Source: UBA11524 sp963617205 (GTDB lineage: Bacteria > Bacillota > Clostridia > Christensenellales > Aristaeellaceae). From it: DNA of 15,887 bases. The notes under the pieces were generated by a model, which did not search any database, was not told the DNA's origin, and saw nothing but the letters and a program-made list of their open reading frames with translations. The translations under genes were made by a program, and so were the position numbers. The stretch spans positions 1 to 15,887 of the forward strand of contig CAVEOA010000039.1 of the NCBI GenBank assembly GCA_963617205.1, written 5' to 3'. This document shows positions 6,369 through 13,212 of the stretch, in pieces; position 1 is the stretch's first letter; the number at the start of each line of letters is the position of its first letter.

Positions 6369-7061
6369 ATGGATACCGAAACAATGATCGTTGAAGTTGA
6401 CACTTCGATGCAGAACGAGATTAAGACTGCATCGAACGAAATCGTTGCGGCAGCGCAGACGATGACGATTCAGAACAACGAGGACTACGAGAACGCTGGT
6501 AAATTTCTGGTTCGCCTCAAGACGCAGATGAAGCGAGTGAAAGACTATTGGGCAAAGCCCAAAGCGGACGCCTCTGCTGCTCATAAGACGATCTGTGAAC
6601 GCGAGAAGCAGATGCTTATGCCGTTCAATGACGCTGAGAAAATCGTAAAGACGAATATGGCGAAGTATCAGGCTGCTGTCGAACAGGCTCGACGTGAAGC
6701 AGAGGCTGAAGCTGAAAGAAAAAAGAGAGAAGAATCCGAGCGCCTGCTTGCTGAAGCTGTCAAGGAAGAAGAGAAGGGCAATATCGAGTCTGCGGCTATC
6801 CATGTTGCGATGGCAGAGATTGTGAACGACATGAAAGCAACGCCGATTGTCGAAAAGCCTAAGGCGGCTGGAACGTTCGTAAAAAAGACGTGGAAAGCAC
6901 GTGTGACTGAACCCGAAAAAGTTCCGGCGTATGTCAATGGCATCGAGATTCGGCAGATCAGCCTGTCTGCACTGAACAACCTTGCCAGAATGACAAATGG
7001 CGAGATGAAGGTGGATGGGGTTGAATTCTACGTTGAACAGACGATTGGTACTCGGTTGTGA
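6369..7061 (+). CDS. Coiled-coil phage protein of the recombination block
   Basis: The product has 230 residues. The first 95 residues are helical with a pattern seen in many Firmicutes phage proteins next to recombinases (EDYENAGKFLVRLKTQ, then VKDYWAKPKADASAAHK, then KQMLMPFNDAEKIVK). Residues about 95-150 form a strongly charged coiled coil of Arg, Glu, Lys and Ala. The C-terminal 60 residues (VEFYVEQTIGTRL end) look like a compact domain. GGAG precedes the ATG. It lies between exonuclease and annealing protein genes, so a structural or loading role in recombination is plausible but unproven. Confidence 0.7.
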   Translation: MDTETMIVEVDTSMQNEIKTASNEIVAAAQTMTIQNNEDYENAGKFLVRLKTQMKRVKDYWAKPKADASAAHKTICEREKQMLMPFNDAEKIVKTNMAKYQAAVEQARREAEAEAERKKREESERLLAEAVKEEEKGNIESAAIHVAMAEIVNDMKATPIVEKPKAAGTFVKKTWKARVTEPEKVPAYVNGIEIRQISLSALNNLARMTNGEMKVDGVEFYVEQTIGTRL

Positions 7062-7202
7062 TGCAGCCCTGTAAAGAAGACAAAACGCGTCGAATCAGTT
7101 GCTTGAATAAAAACCCTTCCACTTCCTTCACTAAAGGACGACCCACAGCTAAAATGAAGTTTAAATTGGTTAAACAAAGTTTCATAGGAGGTACATATAA
7201 AA

Positions 7203-8243
7203 ATGTCTGAATTCTATGGCAACGGAGATGCGATTTCTAATCCGTACATGATTGCGCCTGCGCAGTCGATGACGATCAACGAGCAGCACAATCACGATTC
7301 CGGCAACGCTCTCGCGGCGAATAGCGAAGCACGAGCGATTGCTGAAGTGAAAGCACAGGTGCTGATGGCTCGCCAGTTCCCTCGCGACCCTGCATACGCA
7401 ACTGACCGCATTTTAAAGGAGTGCATGAGACCAACACTCGCCGAAGCAGCAGTCTACACGTTCAGTCGTGGAAAGGAAACTGTGACTGGACCATCGATTC
7501 GCCTCGCAGAAGTGCTTGCTCGCAACTGGGGCAACTGCACCTTTGGCTACGAGGTGCTCGAACGTAAGAAGAACAGCGTTGGCATCGGCATTTCCGTTGT
7601 CCGAGCGTATGCTTGGGACTTGGAAACGAACACTTATATCAGCCGTCAGTTCGAATTGAAGCATTTTCGTGATACACGCAGTGGCGGATATGAACTGACG
7701 CAAGACCGCGATATCTACGAGCTTGAGTCGAACATGGCGAGCCGCAGAATGAGAGCATGTATCTTGCAGATGATTCCGGGTGATATCACATACGCTGCTG
7801 TCAATGCATGCCGTAAGACCGAATCGACTGGTATTTCTGCCAGAATGAAGAATCCGGATGAACGCAACCGACTTGTATCCGAGACTATCCGGCTATACGC
7901 CAAGTTCGGTGTTGAGCAGAAAGATCTCGAAGAAAAGATGCGGACGAACGTCGAAAACTGGAACGCTGACACGATGCTGAAGCTCAAGGAGATGTACAAC
8001 GCCATCAAGGATAACGTAACTGGCATTGAGGAGTTCTTCCCCCACCTCGCTGCAAACGAACGCGATTCGGCTGTTACGAAGGAACAGGCAAAGGCGTTGA
8101 TGGAAGCGACGGCTCGAACTGGAAAACAAGGAGCAATCAGCGACATCATGAAGCAGATGGGCATTGCTAAGTTCGCTGACACCCCGGCAACACGTTATGA
8201 GGAATTGATGAATGTCATTGCCGGATTCGGAGAAGCAAAATAG
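7203..8243 (+). CDS. Putative phage recombination/annealing protein; ends at TAG
   Basis: The product has 346 residues. The conserved core (SIRLAEVLARNWGNCTFGYE, then a central AWDLETNTYISRQF, KHFRDTRSGGYEL and RDIYELESNMASRRMRACIL, then QMIPGDITYAAV) matches a widespread but poorly named phage protein family that I remember from prophage recombination blocks. Position after an exonuclease and before replication genes supports a DNA annealing or recombination role, but no catalytic motif is seen. AGGAGG is 12 bases before the ATG. The stop is TAG, and the frame stays open for 26 more codons to TGA-TAA at 8322-8327; see findings. If TAG is read as an amino acid the protein is 373 residues. Confidence 0.65.
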   Translation: MSEFYGNGDAISNPYMIAPAQSMTINEQHNHDSGNALAANSEARAIAEVKAQVLMARQFPRDPAYATDRILKECMRPTLAEAAVYTFSRGKETVTGPSIRLAEVLARNWGNCTFGYEVLERKKNSVGIGISVVRAYAWDLETNTYISRQFELKHFRDTRSGGYELTQDRDIYELESNMASRRMRACILQMIPGDITYAAVNACRKTESTGISARMKNPDERNRLVSETIRLYAKFGVEQKDLEEKMRTNVENWNADTMLKLKEMYNAIKDNVTGIEEFFPHLAANERDSAVTKEQAKALMEATARTGKQGAISDIMKQMGIAKFADTPATRYEELMNVIAGFGEAK

Positions 8244-8333
8244 AACAGGTCGACAGCTATTCCTGCACCGTCAGTCGCTGAACAGATGGAAATGGATGCC
8301 AAGGAGACTCAGAGGACAAAGTGATAAAGTCAT

Positions 8334-8372
8334 GCTTGCAGGAGTGCTGATGGTTGTTGTGCTCCTGCAAGC
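8334..8372 (+). promoter_or_regulatory. 11-bp perfect hairpin between genes
   Basis: GCTTGCAGGAG (8334-8344) pairs with CTCCTGCAAGC (8362-8372); two wobbles and one more pair extend the stem to about 14 pairs around an 11-base loop. No T-run follows, so it is not a standard terminator. It lies between the putative annealing protein and the replisome organizer and could be an mRNA stabiliser, processing site or protein-binding site. Confidence 0.55.
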
Positions 8373-8398
8373 TGCGGTGGAAGAAGGAATGTGAAAAG

Positions 8399-9280
8399 AT
8401 GGCTTCAGAGGTGAAGTGGATTAAGATTGTTACTGACATCTTCGATGATGAGAAGATTCTGATTATCGAATCTATGCCAGATGCTGACACGATCATCGTC
8501 ATCTGGTTCAAGCTGCTATGCTTGGCTGGAAAGCAAAATAACAGCGGTGTGTTCACGATTTGCGAACGAATGCCGTTCACAGAAGAAATGTTCGCCGCAG
8601 TGTTCAGGCGCTCGCTGAACAGTGTGCGGATGGCAATGAAAGCATTTGAGAGCCTCGGCATGATTGAAATCATCAACGACACTGTCACGATACCGACTTG
8701 GCATAAGCACCAGAGTCTTGATGCATACGAAAAGCACAAGGCGGCTGACAGACTGTATCAGCAGCGGAAACGGATGGAAAAACGAGCAATCCTTCTTGAA
8801 GGAACGATTGAGCCGCAACTCGACACAAAAATCGACGGAACATCGATCGAAACATCGACTGACATCGATGCCGTAGATGTAGATAAAGATATAGATGAAA
8901 AAAAAGAAGATAATAGTAATGGAAAAACTACTAAGAAGCAGAAGAAAGAGGTGACAGACGAGGAGGCTTTGTTCCGAATCCCGCTGAGTGACGGTACGTA
9001 CTATAATGTTGGTGCGGAAGAAATCAAAATATATCGTGGACTGTATCCGGACACTGATATAGAACAGGAGTACAGGAACATGATAGGCTGGTGCAACCAG
9101 AACCCGAAGAAGACTCGCAAAGGTGTCGGACGTTTCGTTAATGGATGGCTTGCACGTTCTCAGAACTCGGCAAGGCGGAACGGCTACAAGCAAGATAGAA
9201 ATGCGAAGGCGCAGAAAAATTGCTACGTTCCTGTTCCTGATACGTTACCTGACGATGATAGCAATCCGTTTAAGAGGTGA
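8399..9280 (+). CDS. Phage replisome organizer
   Basis: The product has 293 residues from ATG at 8399. The N-terminus (EVKWIKIVTDIFDDEKILII, then WFKLLCLAGKQNNSGVF, then RRSLNSVRMAMKAFESLGMI) is the signature of the replisome-organizer N-terminal winged helix of Firmicutes phages. A charged linker of about 60 residues, rich in Asp, Lys and Glu, follows and usually precedes a C-terminal helicase-loader contact domain; phage origins often lie in such linker DNA. The C-terminal part includes NPKKTRKGVGRFVNGWLARS, a pattern typical of DnaD/replisome proteins. AAGGA lies upstream. The DnaC-like gene follows with its start right at the stop, so both act in lytic DNA replication. Confidence 0.85.
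   Translation: MASEVKWIKIVTDIFDDEKILIIESMPDADTIIVIWFKLLCLAGKQNNSGVFTICERMPFTEEMFAAVFRRSLNSVRMAMKAFESLGMIEIINDTVTIPTWHKHQSLDAYEKHKAADRLYQQRKRMEKRAILLEGTIEPQLDTKIDGTSIETSTDIDAVDVDKDIDEKKEDNSNGKTTKKQKKEVTDEEALFRIPLSDGTYYNVGAEEIKIYRGLYPDTDIEQEYRNMIGWCNQNPKKTRKGVGRFVNGWLARSQNSARRNGYKQDRNAKAQKNCYVPVPDTLPDDDSNPFKR
8810..8900. other. Candidate phage replication origin region (speculative)
   Basis: Inside the replisome organizer gene, the segment encoding the charged linker has CATCGA or ATCGAT-like units repeated at short intervals (ATCGACGGA, CATCGATCGA, CATCGACTGA, CATCGATGCC) followed by an AT-rich stretch. Iteron-like repeats next to AT-rich DNA in the initiator gene are the usual layout of phage origins. 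It is also explained by Thr-Ser-Ile-Asp codons, so confidence is low. Confidence 0.3.
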
Positions 9281-9285
9281 TGACA

Positions 9286-10143
9286 ATGGAGATTGGTGAG
9301 AACCTTGTCGATTTGTTGATTGCTACCGCAAACCCATATAGTCGCTCGACTGATTACCGCGACAATGAAGGATTTCTCACGTGTGGAGTATGTGGAAAGA
9401 GAAAGCAGATGGTCTTTGACTTCGGCAATTTTGGCACGCGAATTGTTCCGATTATGTGCGAATGCGACAAGAAGGAGGATGCTGAATTTGAAGAGCGACT
9501 AAAAAACGCTGAAGCGGTTCGCAAATGCGATGAGATGTTTAAATTTAGCCTGATTGACAGCAGATTCAAAGAAAGCACGTTTGAACATTACATAGAGAAT
9601 GAATCGAACGCAAAGGTGCTGAAGATAGCCAAGAACTACGTTGAGCACTTCGATGAACTGTATGCGAAGAACAAAGGGTTGCTCTTCTATGGAGAGCCGG
9701 GCACTGGCAAGTCTTTTCTCGCGTCCTGTATAGCGAATGCACTGCTTCAGAAGAACGTTCCGCTGATTGTAACCTCAATCATCAAGCTGACGAATGCGTC
9801 CAGTCCGTTCAGCAAAGAAACTGAAGAGCAGCGAAAGTTCATTGATAAGATGAATGCAGCGAAGCTTCTCCTTCTTGATGACTTTGGTGCAGAGCGTGTC
9901 ACCGACTACAAGATGGAACAAGTGTTTGAGATTATTGATAGCCGATATGGAGAAAAACGCCCGATGATTATCACAACGAATTTGTCTTTGCAGCAGATGC
10001 AGAATGAACCTGATATCAGAAAACGCAGAGTCTACGAACGCATCTTCGAAGTATGTTTTCCTGTGAAGTTTACTGGAGAGTCATGGAGAATGAAAGCAGC
10101 ATCGACCAGCTACGATGATTTGAAAGGAATACTGATGGGATGA
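9286..10143 (+). CDS. dnaC: DnaC-like replicative helicase loader (AAA+ ATPase)
   Basis: The product has 285 residues from ATG at 9286; AGAGG at 9273-9277 is 8 bases before it, while GTG at 9277 and ATG at 9280 overlap the site. Cysteines 33, 36, 58 and 60 make a probable zinc knuckle (CGVCG, CECD). The AAA+ core has Walker A GEPGTGKS at 136-143, Walker B LLLLDDFGAE at 194-203, sensor-like IITTNLS, and an arginine-rich region near RKRRVYERI. It is expected to load the host or phage replicative helicase with the replisome organizer encoded just upstream. Length and motifs are typical. Confidence 0.9.
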   Translation: MEIGENLVDLLIATANPYSRSTDYRDNEGFLTCGVCGKRKQMVFDFGNFGTRIVPIMCECDKKEDAEFEERLKNAEAVRKCDEMFKFSLIDSRFKESTFEHYIENESNAKVLKIAKNYVEHFDELYAKNKGLLFYGEPGTGKSFLASCIANALLQKNVPLIVTSIIKLTNASSPFSKETEEQRKFIDKMNAAKLLLLDDFGAERVTDYKMEQVFEIIDSRYGEKRPMIITTNLSLQQMQNEPDIRKRRVYERIFEVCFPVKFTGESWRMKAASTSYDDLKGILMG

Positions 10144-10415
10144 TTCTGATGTTTGTTAGAGGAATCGTAGCGGGCATGAAAGACTACGATGAGTACAAGA
10201 AATTTGCAGAAGAAGCCTCTGCGGCGCTTAACGTGTCGCTTGAAGAAATTGACAAAGGCAGACTCGCACATGCTTTGATGCGAGGAGTGCAGTATGCAAG
10301 AAGGGAAGGAATAGAACGTGCTTGCAGACGAAAAACTACTCAAATTCACAATCGAAGGAACACCAAGGACGAAGAAAAACAGCCAGAGCATAATGATGAA
10401 CCGACATACTGGTAA
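10140..10415 (+). CDS. Small phage protein, overlapping rusA
   Basis: The frame encodes up to 91 residues. It starts at 10140, overlapping the DnaC-like stop as ATGA, or more plausibly at 10176 (MKDYDEYKKFAEEASAALNV), as the upstream part is hydrophobic and unlike it. Residues through KGRLAHALMRGVQYARREGI look like a real helical protein. The last 30 residues are the out-of-frame reading of the RusA N-terminus, so the overlap is about 98 bases. Whether the C-terminus is genuine or arises from a frameshift is unclear. No family recognised. Confidence 0.5.
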   Translation: MILMFVRGIVAGMKDYDEYKKFAEEASAALNVSLEEIDKGRLAHALMRGVQYARREGIERACRRKTTQIHNRRNTKDEEKQPEHNDEPTYW

Positions 10416-10725
10416 ACCGTTTGTCATGCCGAGTCAGAGCTACAAGCAGTATGAAACCGACAGCTTATGGCAGATCCCACCGTAGGCAAAACTGGAAATC
10501 GACCAACCAGTCAATCTAAAGTGTGTGTATTACATGCCGACAGAACGAAGAGTTGACCTCGTGAATTTGCTCGAAGCCACATGTGATATGCTCGTAAAGG
10601 GCAGAGTGCTGCTGGATGACAACTCGAAGATAGTAGCAGCGCACGATGGAAGTCGAGTGTTGAAGGACAAGGAAAGACCACGGACTGAAATCGAAATATG
10701 GAAAGTGAGAAGTGAAGAGAAATGA
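10318..10725 (+). pseudogene. rusA: RusA-type Holliday junction resolvase interrupted by in-frame TAG
   Basis: From GTG at 10318 (AAGGA 8 bases upstream) the frame encodes KFTIEGTPRTKKNSQSIMMN, MPSQSYKQYE, and LWQIPP, then TAG at 10483-10485 (codon 56), and continues in the same frame through PVNLKCVYYMPTERRVDLVN, LLEATCDMLV, LLDDNSKIVAAHDGSRV and DKERPRTEIEIW to TGA at 10725. All RusA hallmarks are present: the KKNSQ motif, the conserved acidic residues D80 and D100/D101, and the total length of 135. The downstream half could start again at GTG 10525, but would lack the N-terminal strand and basic residues. Either a nonsense mutation broke the gene, or TAG is read through. RusA resolves branched DNA before packaging. 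Confidence 0.85.
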
Positions 10726-11153
10726 AAAAAGCAAGTGGAAAAGTGAAGGAATCCGAATTGGTTGAAAAGTTTGAAGGAGTTTTCGAGTTCATAAACACCT
10801 ATCTCGTCATGCGGTCGAAGCTTGCCAAGAACAAACGGATTGGAATTCGAGCAAAATGCGGCGACAAACTGGTGAACATTGTAGAAGACTATATTCAAAT
10901 GATCGATGACTGTAACGAACTGACAGTCATCGAAACCGGGAATGACGCAGAAACAGTAGCAAAGTTGGTGCGTGAACGCGGCATAACTCTCGTGATGACA
11001 ACCGAGAACAGTGCCATTGACGGTCTGCCGGAAGAAATGACATGTTTTACTCCGGCGCACGATGCTTGCTCTTATGACGTATATCGACCACTTTTTTTCT
11101 GGAGCAGACAGCAGATAGGCATGTACAGGAGTAAGTTTTTAAAACACTCATAA
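10722..11153 (+). CDS. Hypothetical phage protein
   Basis: The product has 143 residues, with no recognised family. Its ATG overlaps the rusA stop (ATGA). The first 100 residues are charged and helical, followed by a beta-like strand (ITLVMTTENSAID). The tail RPLFFWSRQQIGMYRSKFLK is basic and aromatic and comes right after a run of seven T; a one-base backward slip there would instead give LEQTADRHVQE and TAA. The true C-terminus is therefore uncertain. It ends about 35 bases before an internal promoter. Confidence 0.6.
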   Translation: MKKASGKVKESELVEKFEGVFEFINTYLVMRSKLAKNKRIGIRAKCGDKLVNIVEDYIQMIDDCNELTVIETGNDAETVAKLVRERGITLVMTTENSAIDGLPEEMTCFTPAHDACSYDVYRPLFFWSRQQIGMYRSKFLKHS

Positions 11154-11155
11154 AC

Positions 11156-11215
11156 TCGTAAATACGAATACAATCGCAATAAATGCTTGACGATTATAAG
11201 AAAATGTGATAAAAT
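11156..11215 (+). promoter_or_regulatory. Internal promoter with nearby palindrome
   Basis: TTGACG (11187-11192) and TAAAAT (11210-11215) are 17 bases apart, a good sigma-A promoter. Just upstream TCGTA-AA-TACGA (11156-11167) is an inverted repeat sharing TACGA with the hexamers at the lysogeny switch. It should start a second early transcript carrying the nucleotide-metabolism genes. Confidence 0.65.
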
Positions 11216-11320
11216 AAACAGTAAAAAATCACCACAACAAGACGGAGGAGATGCCTATGATTGTTCCACGACAGGAGCTGTGAGAGCCGTGATTGAGAAG
11301 AAAGTTGGTAATGCGAAGTA

Positions 11321-11524
11321 GTGGCAAGAAAAAGAGTAGCAGTAGAAGATGTGCTGATAGCAATCAGAGAAAAGTGCATGGATTGCTCAGGAAGAGACCG
11401 AAATGCCGTTGAACACTGCCGTATAGAGAATTGTGCTCTGTATTCGTACAGGAATGTAAAGGCAATGACAGAGGATGAACCGAATGATAACCAGATAAGT
11501 ATGTTTGAGGAGCTGACAAAATGA
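11321..11524 (+). CDS. Small cysteine-rich zinc-binding-like phage protein
   Basis: The product has 67 residues from GTG at 11321. Cysteines 19, 22, 33 and 38 in KCMDCSG, VEHCRIENCALYSYR match a short zinc-knuckle pattern commonly seen in phage proteins (C-x2-C, then C-x4-C-x-L-Y-x-Y-R). Such modules are associated with phage accessory genes, but no function is known. The ribosome site is weak, and the leader of about 105 bases between promoter and start contains only very short ORFs. Its stop overlaps the next gene (ATGA), so a coupled operon begins here. Confidence 0.7.
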   Translation: MARKRVAVEDVLIAIREKCMDCSGRDRNAVEHCRIENCALYSYRNVKAMTEDEPNDNQISMFEELTK

Positions 11525-11667
11525 AAACGATCACGATGGCGTTACTTGAGTTCTCCGCAATGATTGGCTCGATTGTTCTTGCAATTGCCGCTGTACTTGC
11601 ACTTGCAGTTGGAGTTGGCGTGGTAGTAAAGACTGCGATGGATGTGTGGAAGATGAACAAGAAGTAA
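11521..11667 (+). CDS. Small single-pass membrane protein
   Basis: A 48-residue product. Its ATG overlaps the previous stop. Residues about 12-38 (MIGSIVLAIAAVLALAVGVG followed by VVVK) form one uncleaved transmembrane helix, with a short positively charged C-terminus (KMNKK). It lacks features of holins such as two or more helices. The location among metabolic genes in the early operon does not suggest lysis; a small inner-membrane peptide of unknown use is the honest call. Confidence 0.6.
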   Translation: MKTITMALLEFSAMIGSIVLAIAAVLALAVGVGVVVKTAMDVWKMNKK

Positions 11668-11687
11668 AAGATATGGCGGAGGAAACG

Positions 11688-11879
11688 ATGATTAAGCTGA
11701 AGAAGTGCGTATGCCATTCGAAACCGCGAACGCGGAAATGCAAAGACGTGTATGGACACGTCGAATGGCTTGTCGAATGCTCTTGCGGTAGAAGAACTGA
11801 TGAGACGTATGAAAGTAAAGATAGAGCAATTGCAAAATGGAACGAAAAGATGGCTGACGAACGAGGAGAAGCACAGTGA
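11688..11879 (+). CDS. Lar-like (restriction alleviation) zinc-ribbon protein
   Basis: The product has 63 residues from ATG at 11688, chosen because GGAGG is 6 bases upstream; in-frame starts upstream lack that. Cysteines 7, 9, 18, 31 and 33 and the pattern W-x-V-x-C-x-C-G, then TYESKDRAIAKWNEKM at the C-terminus, match the Lar/zinc-ribbon family, whose E. coli founder modulates type I restriction. Many family members in phages are untested, so antirestriction is a family-based inference. The knuckle CVCH replaces the usual CPxCG. Its stop overlaps the next gene's start GTGA. Confidence 0.65.
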   Translation: MIKLKKCVCHSKPRTRKCKDVYGHVEWLVECSCGRRTDETYESKDRAIAKWNEKMADERGEAQ

Positions 11880-12415
11880 AGAATGACATCGAGAAAAGGA
11901 AGAATGCTTTTATTGAGATTACAGACGGAAAGATTGAGTGGGAAATTGTCAACCGTCTTGAAGAAATGGGCTTCTTCACAGCCCCAGCATCAATCCGATT
12001 TCACGGAGCATATATTGGTGGCTTGTTTGACCATAGCTTTGCTGTAACAGAGCATCTCGTTAAGCTGACAGCTCGTAACACACTTCAATGGAAAAAGCAT
12101 GGGCAGCTTGCCCCTGCCATAGTCGGCATGTTCCATGACCTGTGCAAGTGCGATGAGTACATCGTGTCAATGAATGGTGAAATCAGATGTAATCCGAGCA
12201 CTGAGTTAAAAGGGCATGGGACGAAGTCTGTTATCTTGGCGAAACGGCTTTTTGATGATCTGTCCGATGAGGAGGCAATGTGCATCCAGTATCACATGGG
12301 CGCTTTTACAAGTCAGAGAGAATGGGGAGACTACACGGCGGCTGTCAGAAAATATCCGAACGTCCTGTGGACGCATCAGGCAGATATGCTCGCAAGCCAT
12401 GTAGACGGTGTGTGA
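11876..12415 (+). CDS. HD-domain phosphohydrolase-like protein
   Basis: The product has 179 residues from GTG at 11876, with GAGGAG 7 bases upstream. Metal-ligand signature: H53 (FDHSF), H87-D88 (MFHDLCK), H114 (GHG), H140 (YHMG) and D170 (HQADML), the order H, HD, H, H, D of HD-superfamily phosphohydrolases, related to nucleotidase or ppGpp-type enzymes. Substrate unknown; a nucleotide is plausible because ThyX and a MazG-like enzyme follow in the same operon. It could also act on signal nucleotides. Confidence 0.8.
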   Translation: MKNDIEKRKNAFIEITDGKIEWEIVNRLEEMGFFTAPASIRFHGAYIGGLFDHSFAVTEHLVKLTARNTLQWKKHGQLAPAIVGMFHDLCKCDEYIVSMNGEIRCNPSTELKGHGTKSVILAKRLFDDLSDEEAMCIQYHMGAFTSQREWGDYTAAVRKYPNVLWTHQADMLASHVDGV

Positions 12416-12440
12416 ATTGAATGAAAAAGGAGAATGACAC

Positions 12441-12557
12441 GTGAAATTGAATGACCTATTGAACATGCTCGAAGACGATGAAGTAATCAAGCTGCATTAC
12501 TTTGCGGAAGATACGAAAGGAGCGTTGATTGATGCAGAAGACAGAAGCGAAAGTTGA
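12441..12557 (+). CDS. Short phage ORF overlapping thyX start
   Basis: A 38-residue frame begins at GTG 12441 with AAGGAG 8 bases upstream and ends by TGA at 12557, overlapping thyX by 26 bases. The sequence (KLNDLLNMLEDDEVIKLHY and on) is acidic and helical with natural codon choice, and the ribosome site is good. No family. It may be a real small protein or serve to couple thyX translation. Confidence 0.45.
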   Translation: MKLNDLLNMLEDDEVIKLHYFAEDTKGALIDAEDRSES

Positions 12558-13212
12558 ACTCGTTAGTTGCACTTGCTGTGCAGACGAGCTTGCTGGCAAG
12601 GCGGCGGCAATTTGCTATGACGGCAAGAATCCGAAACGGTCGCTTGAAATCGCTCTTGGGCAGCACCATGAAAGCGTGATTGAGCATGCAACGTTCACTT
12701 TCATAATTACAGGCGTTTCGAGAGCACTGCTTGCACAGATCACGAGACACAGGCTGGCAAGCTTCTCTGTTGAAAGTCAACGGTACGTAAAGATGGACGA
12801 CGGTTTTGAGTATGTCATTCCACCGAAGATTGTTGCACTTGGGGAGGTGTATGTAAAGCAATATGAATGGCAAATGAGTCAGATGCATGAAATGTACGAG
12901 CATTGGCGAAACCACGGTATCGCGCCCGAAGATGCAAGAATGGTTCTGCCGAATGCATGTGCAACGAAGATGATGGTTACCATGAACGCACGTGAACTGA
13001 TTCACTTTCTTGAGCTTCGTTTGTGCAGGAGAGCACAATGGGAGATTCGAGATGTGGCACAGCAAATGTTTCGCCTTGCCGTAAAAGAAGCACCGCAGAT
13101 CTTTTCTAACGTCGGTCCAGCGTGCCTTCGCGGCGCTTGCCCAGAGGGAAAGCTAAGTTGCGGAAAGCCATGGAAGCGAAATGGAACCAGTGATGGAGGA
13201 AACGCAAAATGA
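12532..13212 (+). CDS. thyX: Flavin-dependent thymidylate synthase
   Basis: The product has 226 residues from ATG at 12532; AAAGGAG lies 9 bases upstream, so TTG at 12529 is less likely. The ThyX signature R-H-R-x2-S-x4-S-x-R-Y is intact as RHRLASFSVESQRY at 72-85, and HESVIEH at 46-52 is the flavin/substrate motif. It makes dTMP from dUMP using methylene-THF and FAD; unlike ThyA it regenerates THF directly. The enzyme should increase the dTTP supply during lytic replication, with the MazG-like and HD proteins in the same operon. The cysteine-rich tail after APQIF resembles other phage ThyX ends (GPACLRGACPEGKLSCGKPW). Confidence 0.93.
   Translation: MQKTEAKVELVSCTCCADELAGKAAAICYDGKNPKRSLEIALGQHHESVIEHATFTFIITGVSRALLAQITRHRLASFSVESQRYVKMDDGFEYVIPPKIVALGEVYVKQYEWQMSQMHEMYEHWRNHGIAPEDARMVLPNACATKMMVTMNARELIHFLELRLCRRAQWEIRDVAQQMFRLAVKEAPQIFSNVGPACLRGACPEGKLSCGKPWKRNGTSDGGNAK

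Noticed and set aside
7061..7210. 49-codon open frame in the gap before the putative annealing protein, with TGATG start coupling
   Set aside because: No ribosome site, basic and low-complexity composition, and it overlaps the next gene's ribosome site and start; chance openness of 150 bases is common.
8212..8394. 60-codon frame overlapping the end of the putative annealing gene
   Set aside because: Its first half is an out-of-frame reading of the gene end and has no ribosome site; only the last 20 codons are discussed as a possible micropeptide.
8516..9193. Long minus-strand frame of 225 codons opposite the replisome organizer
   Set aside because: Amino acid composition is odd (runs of Phe, Ser, Leu, Ile), it has no ribosome site or motif, and it mirrors a well-supported plus-strand gene.
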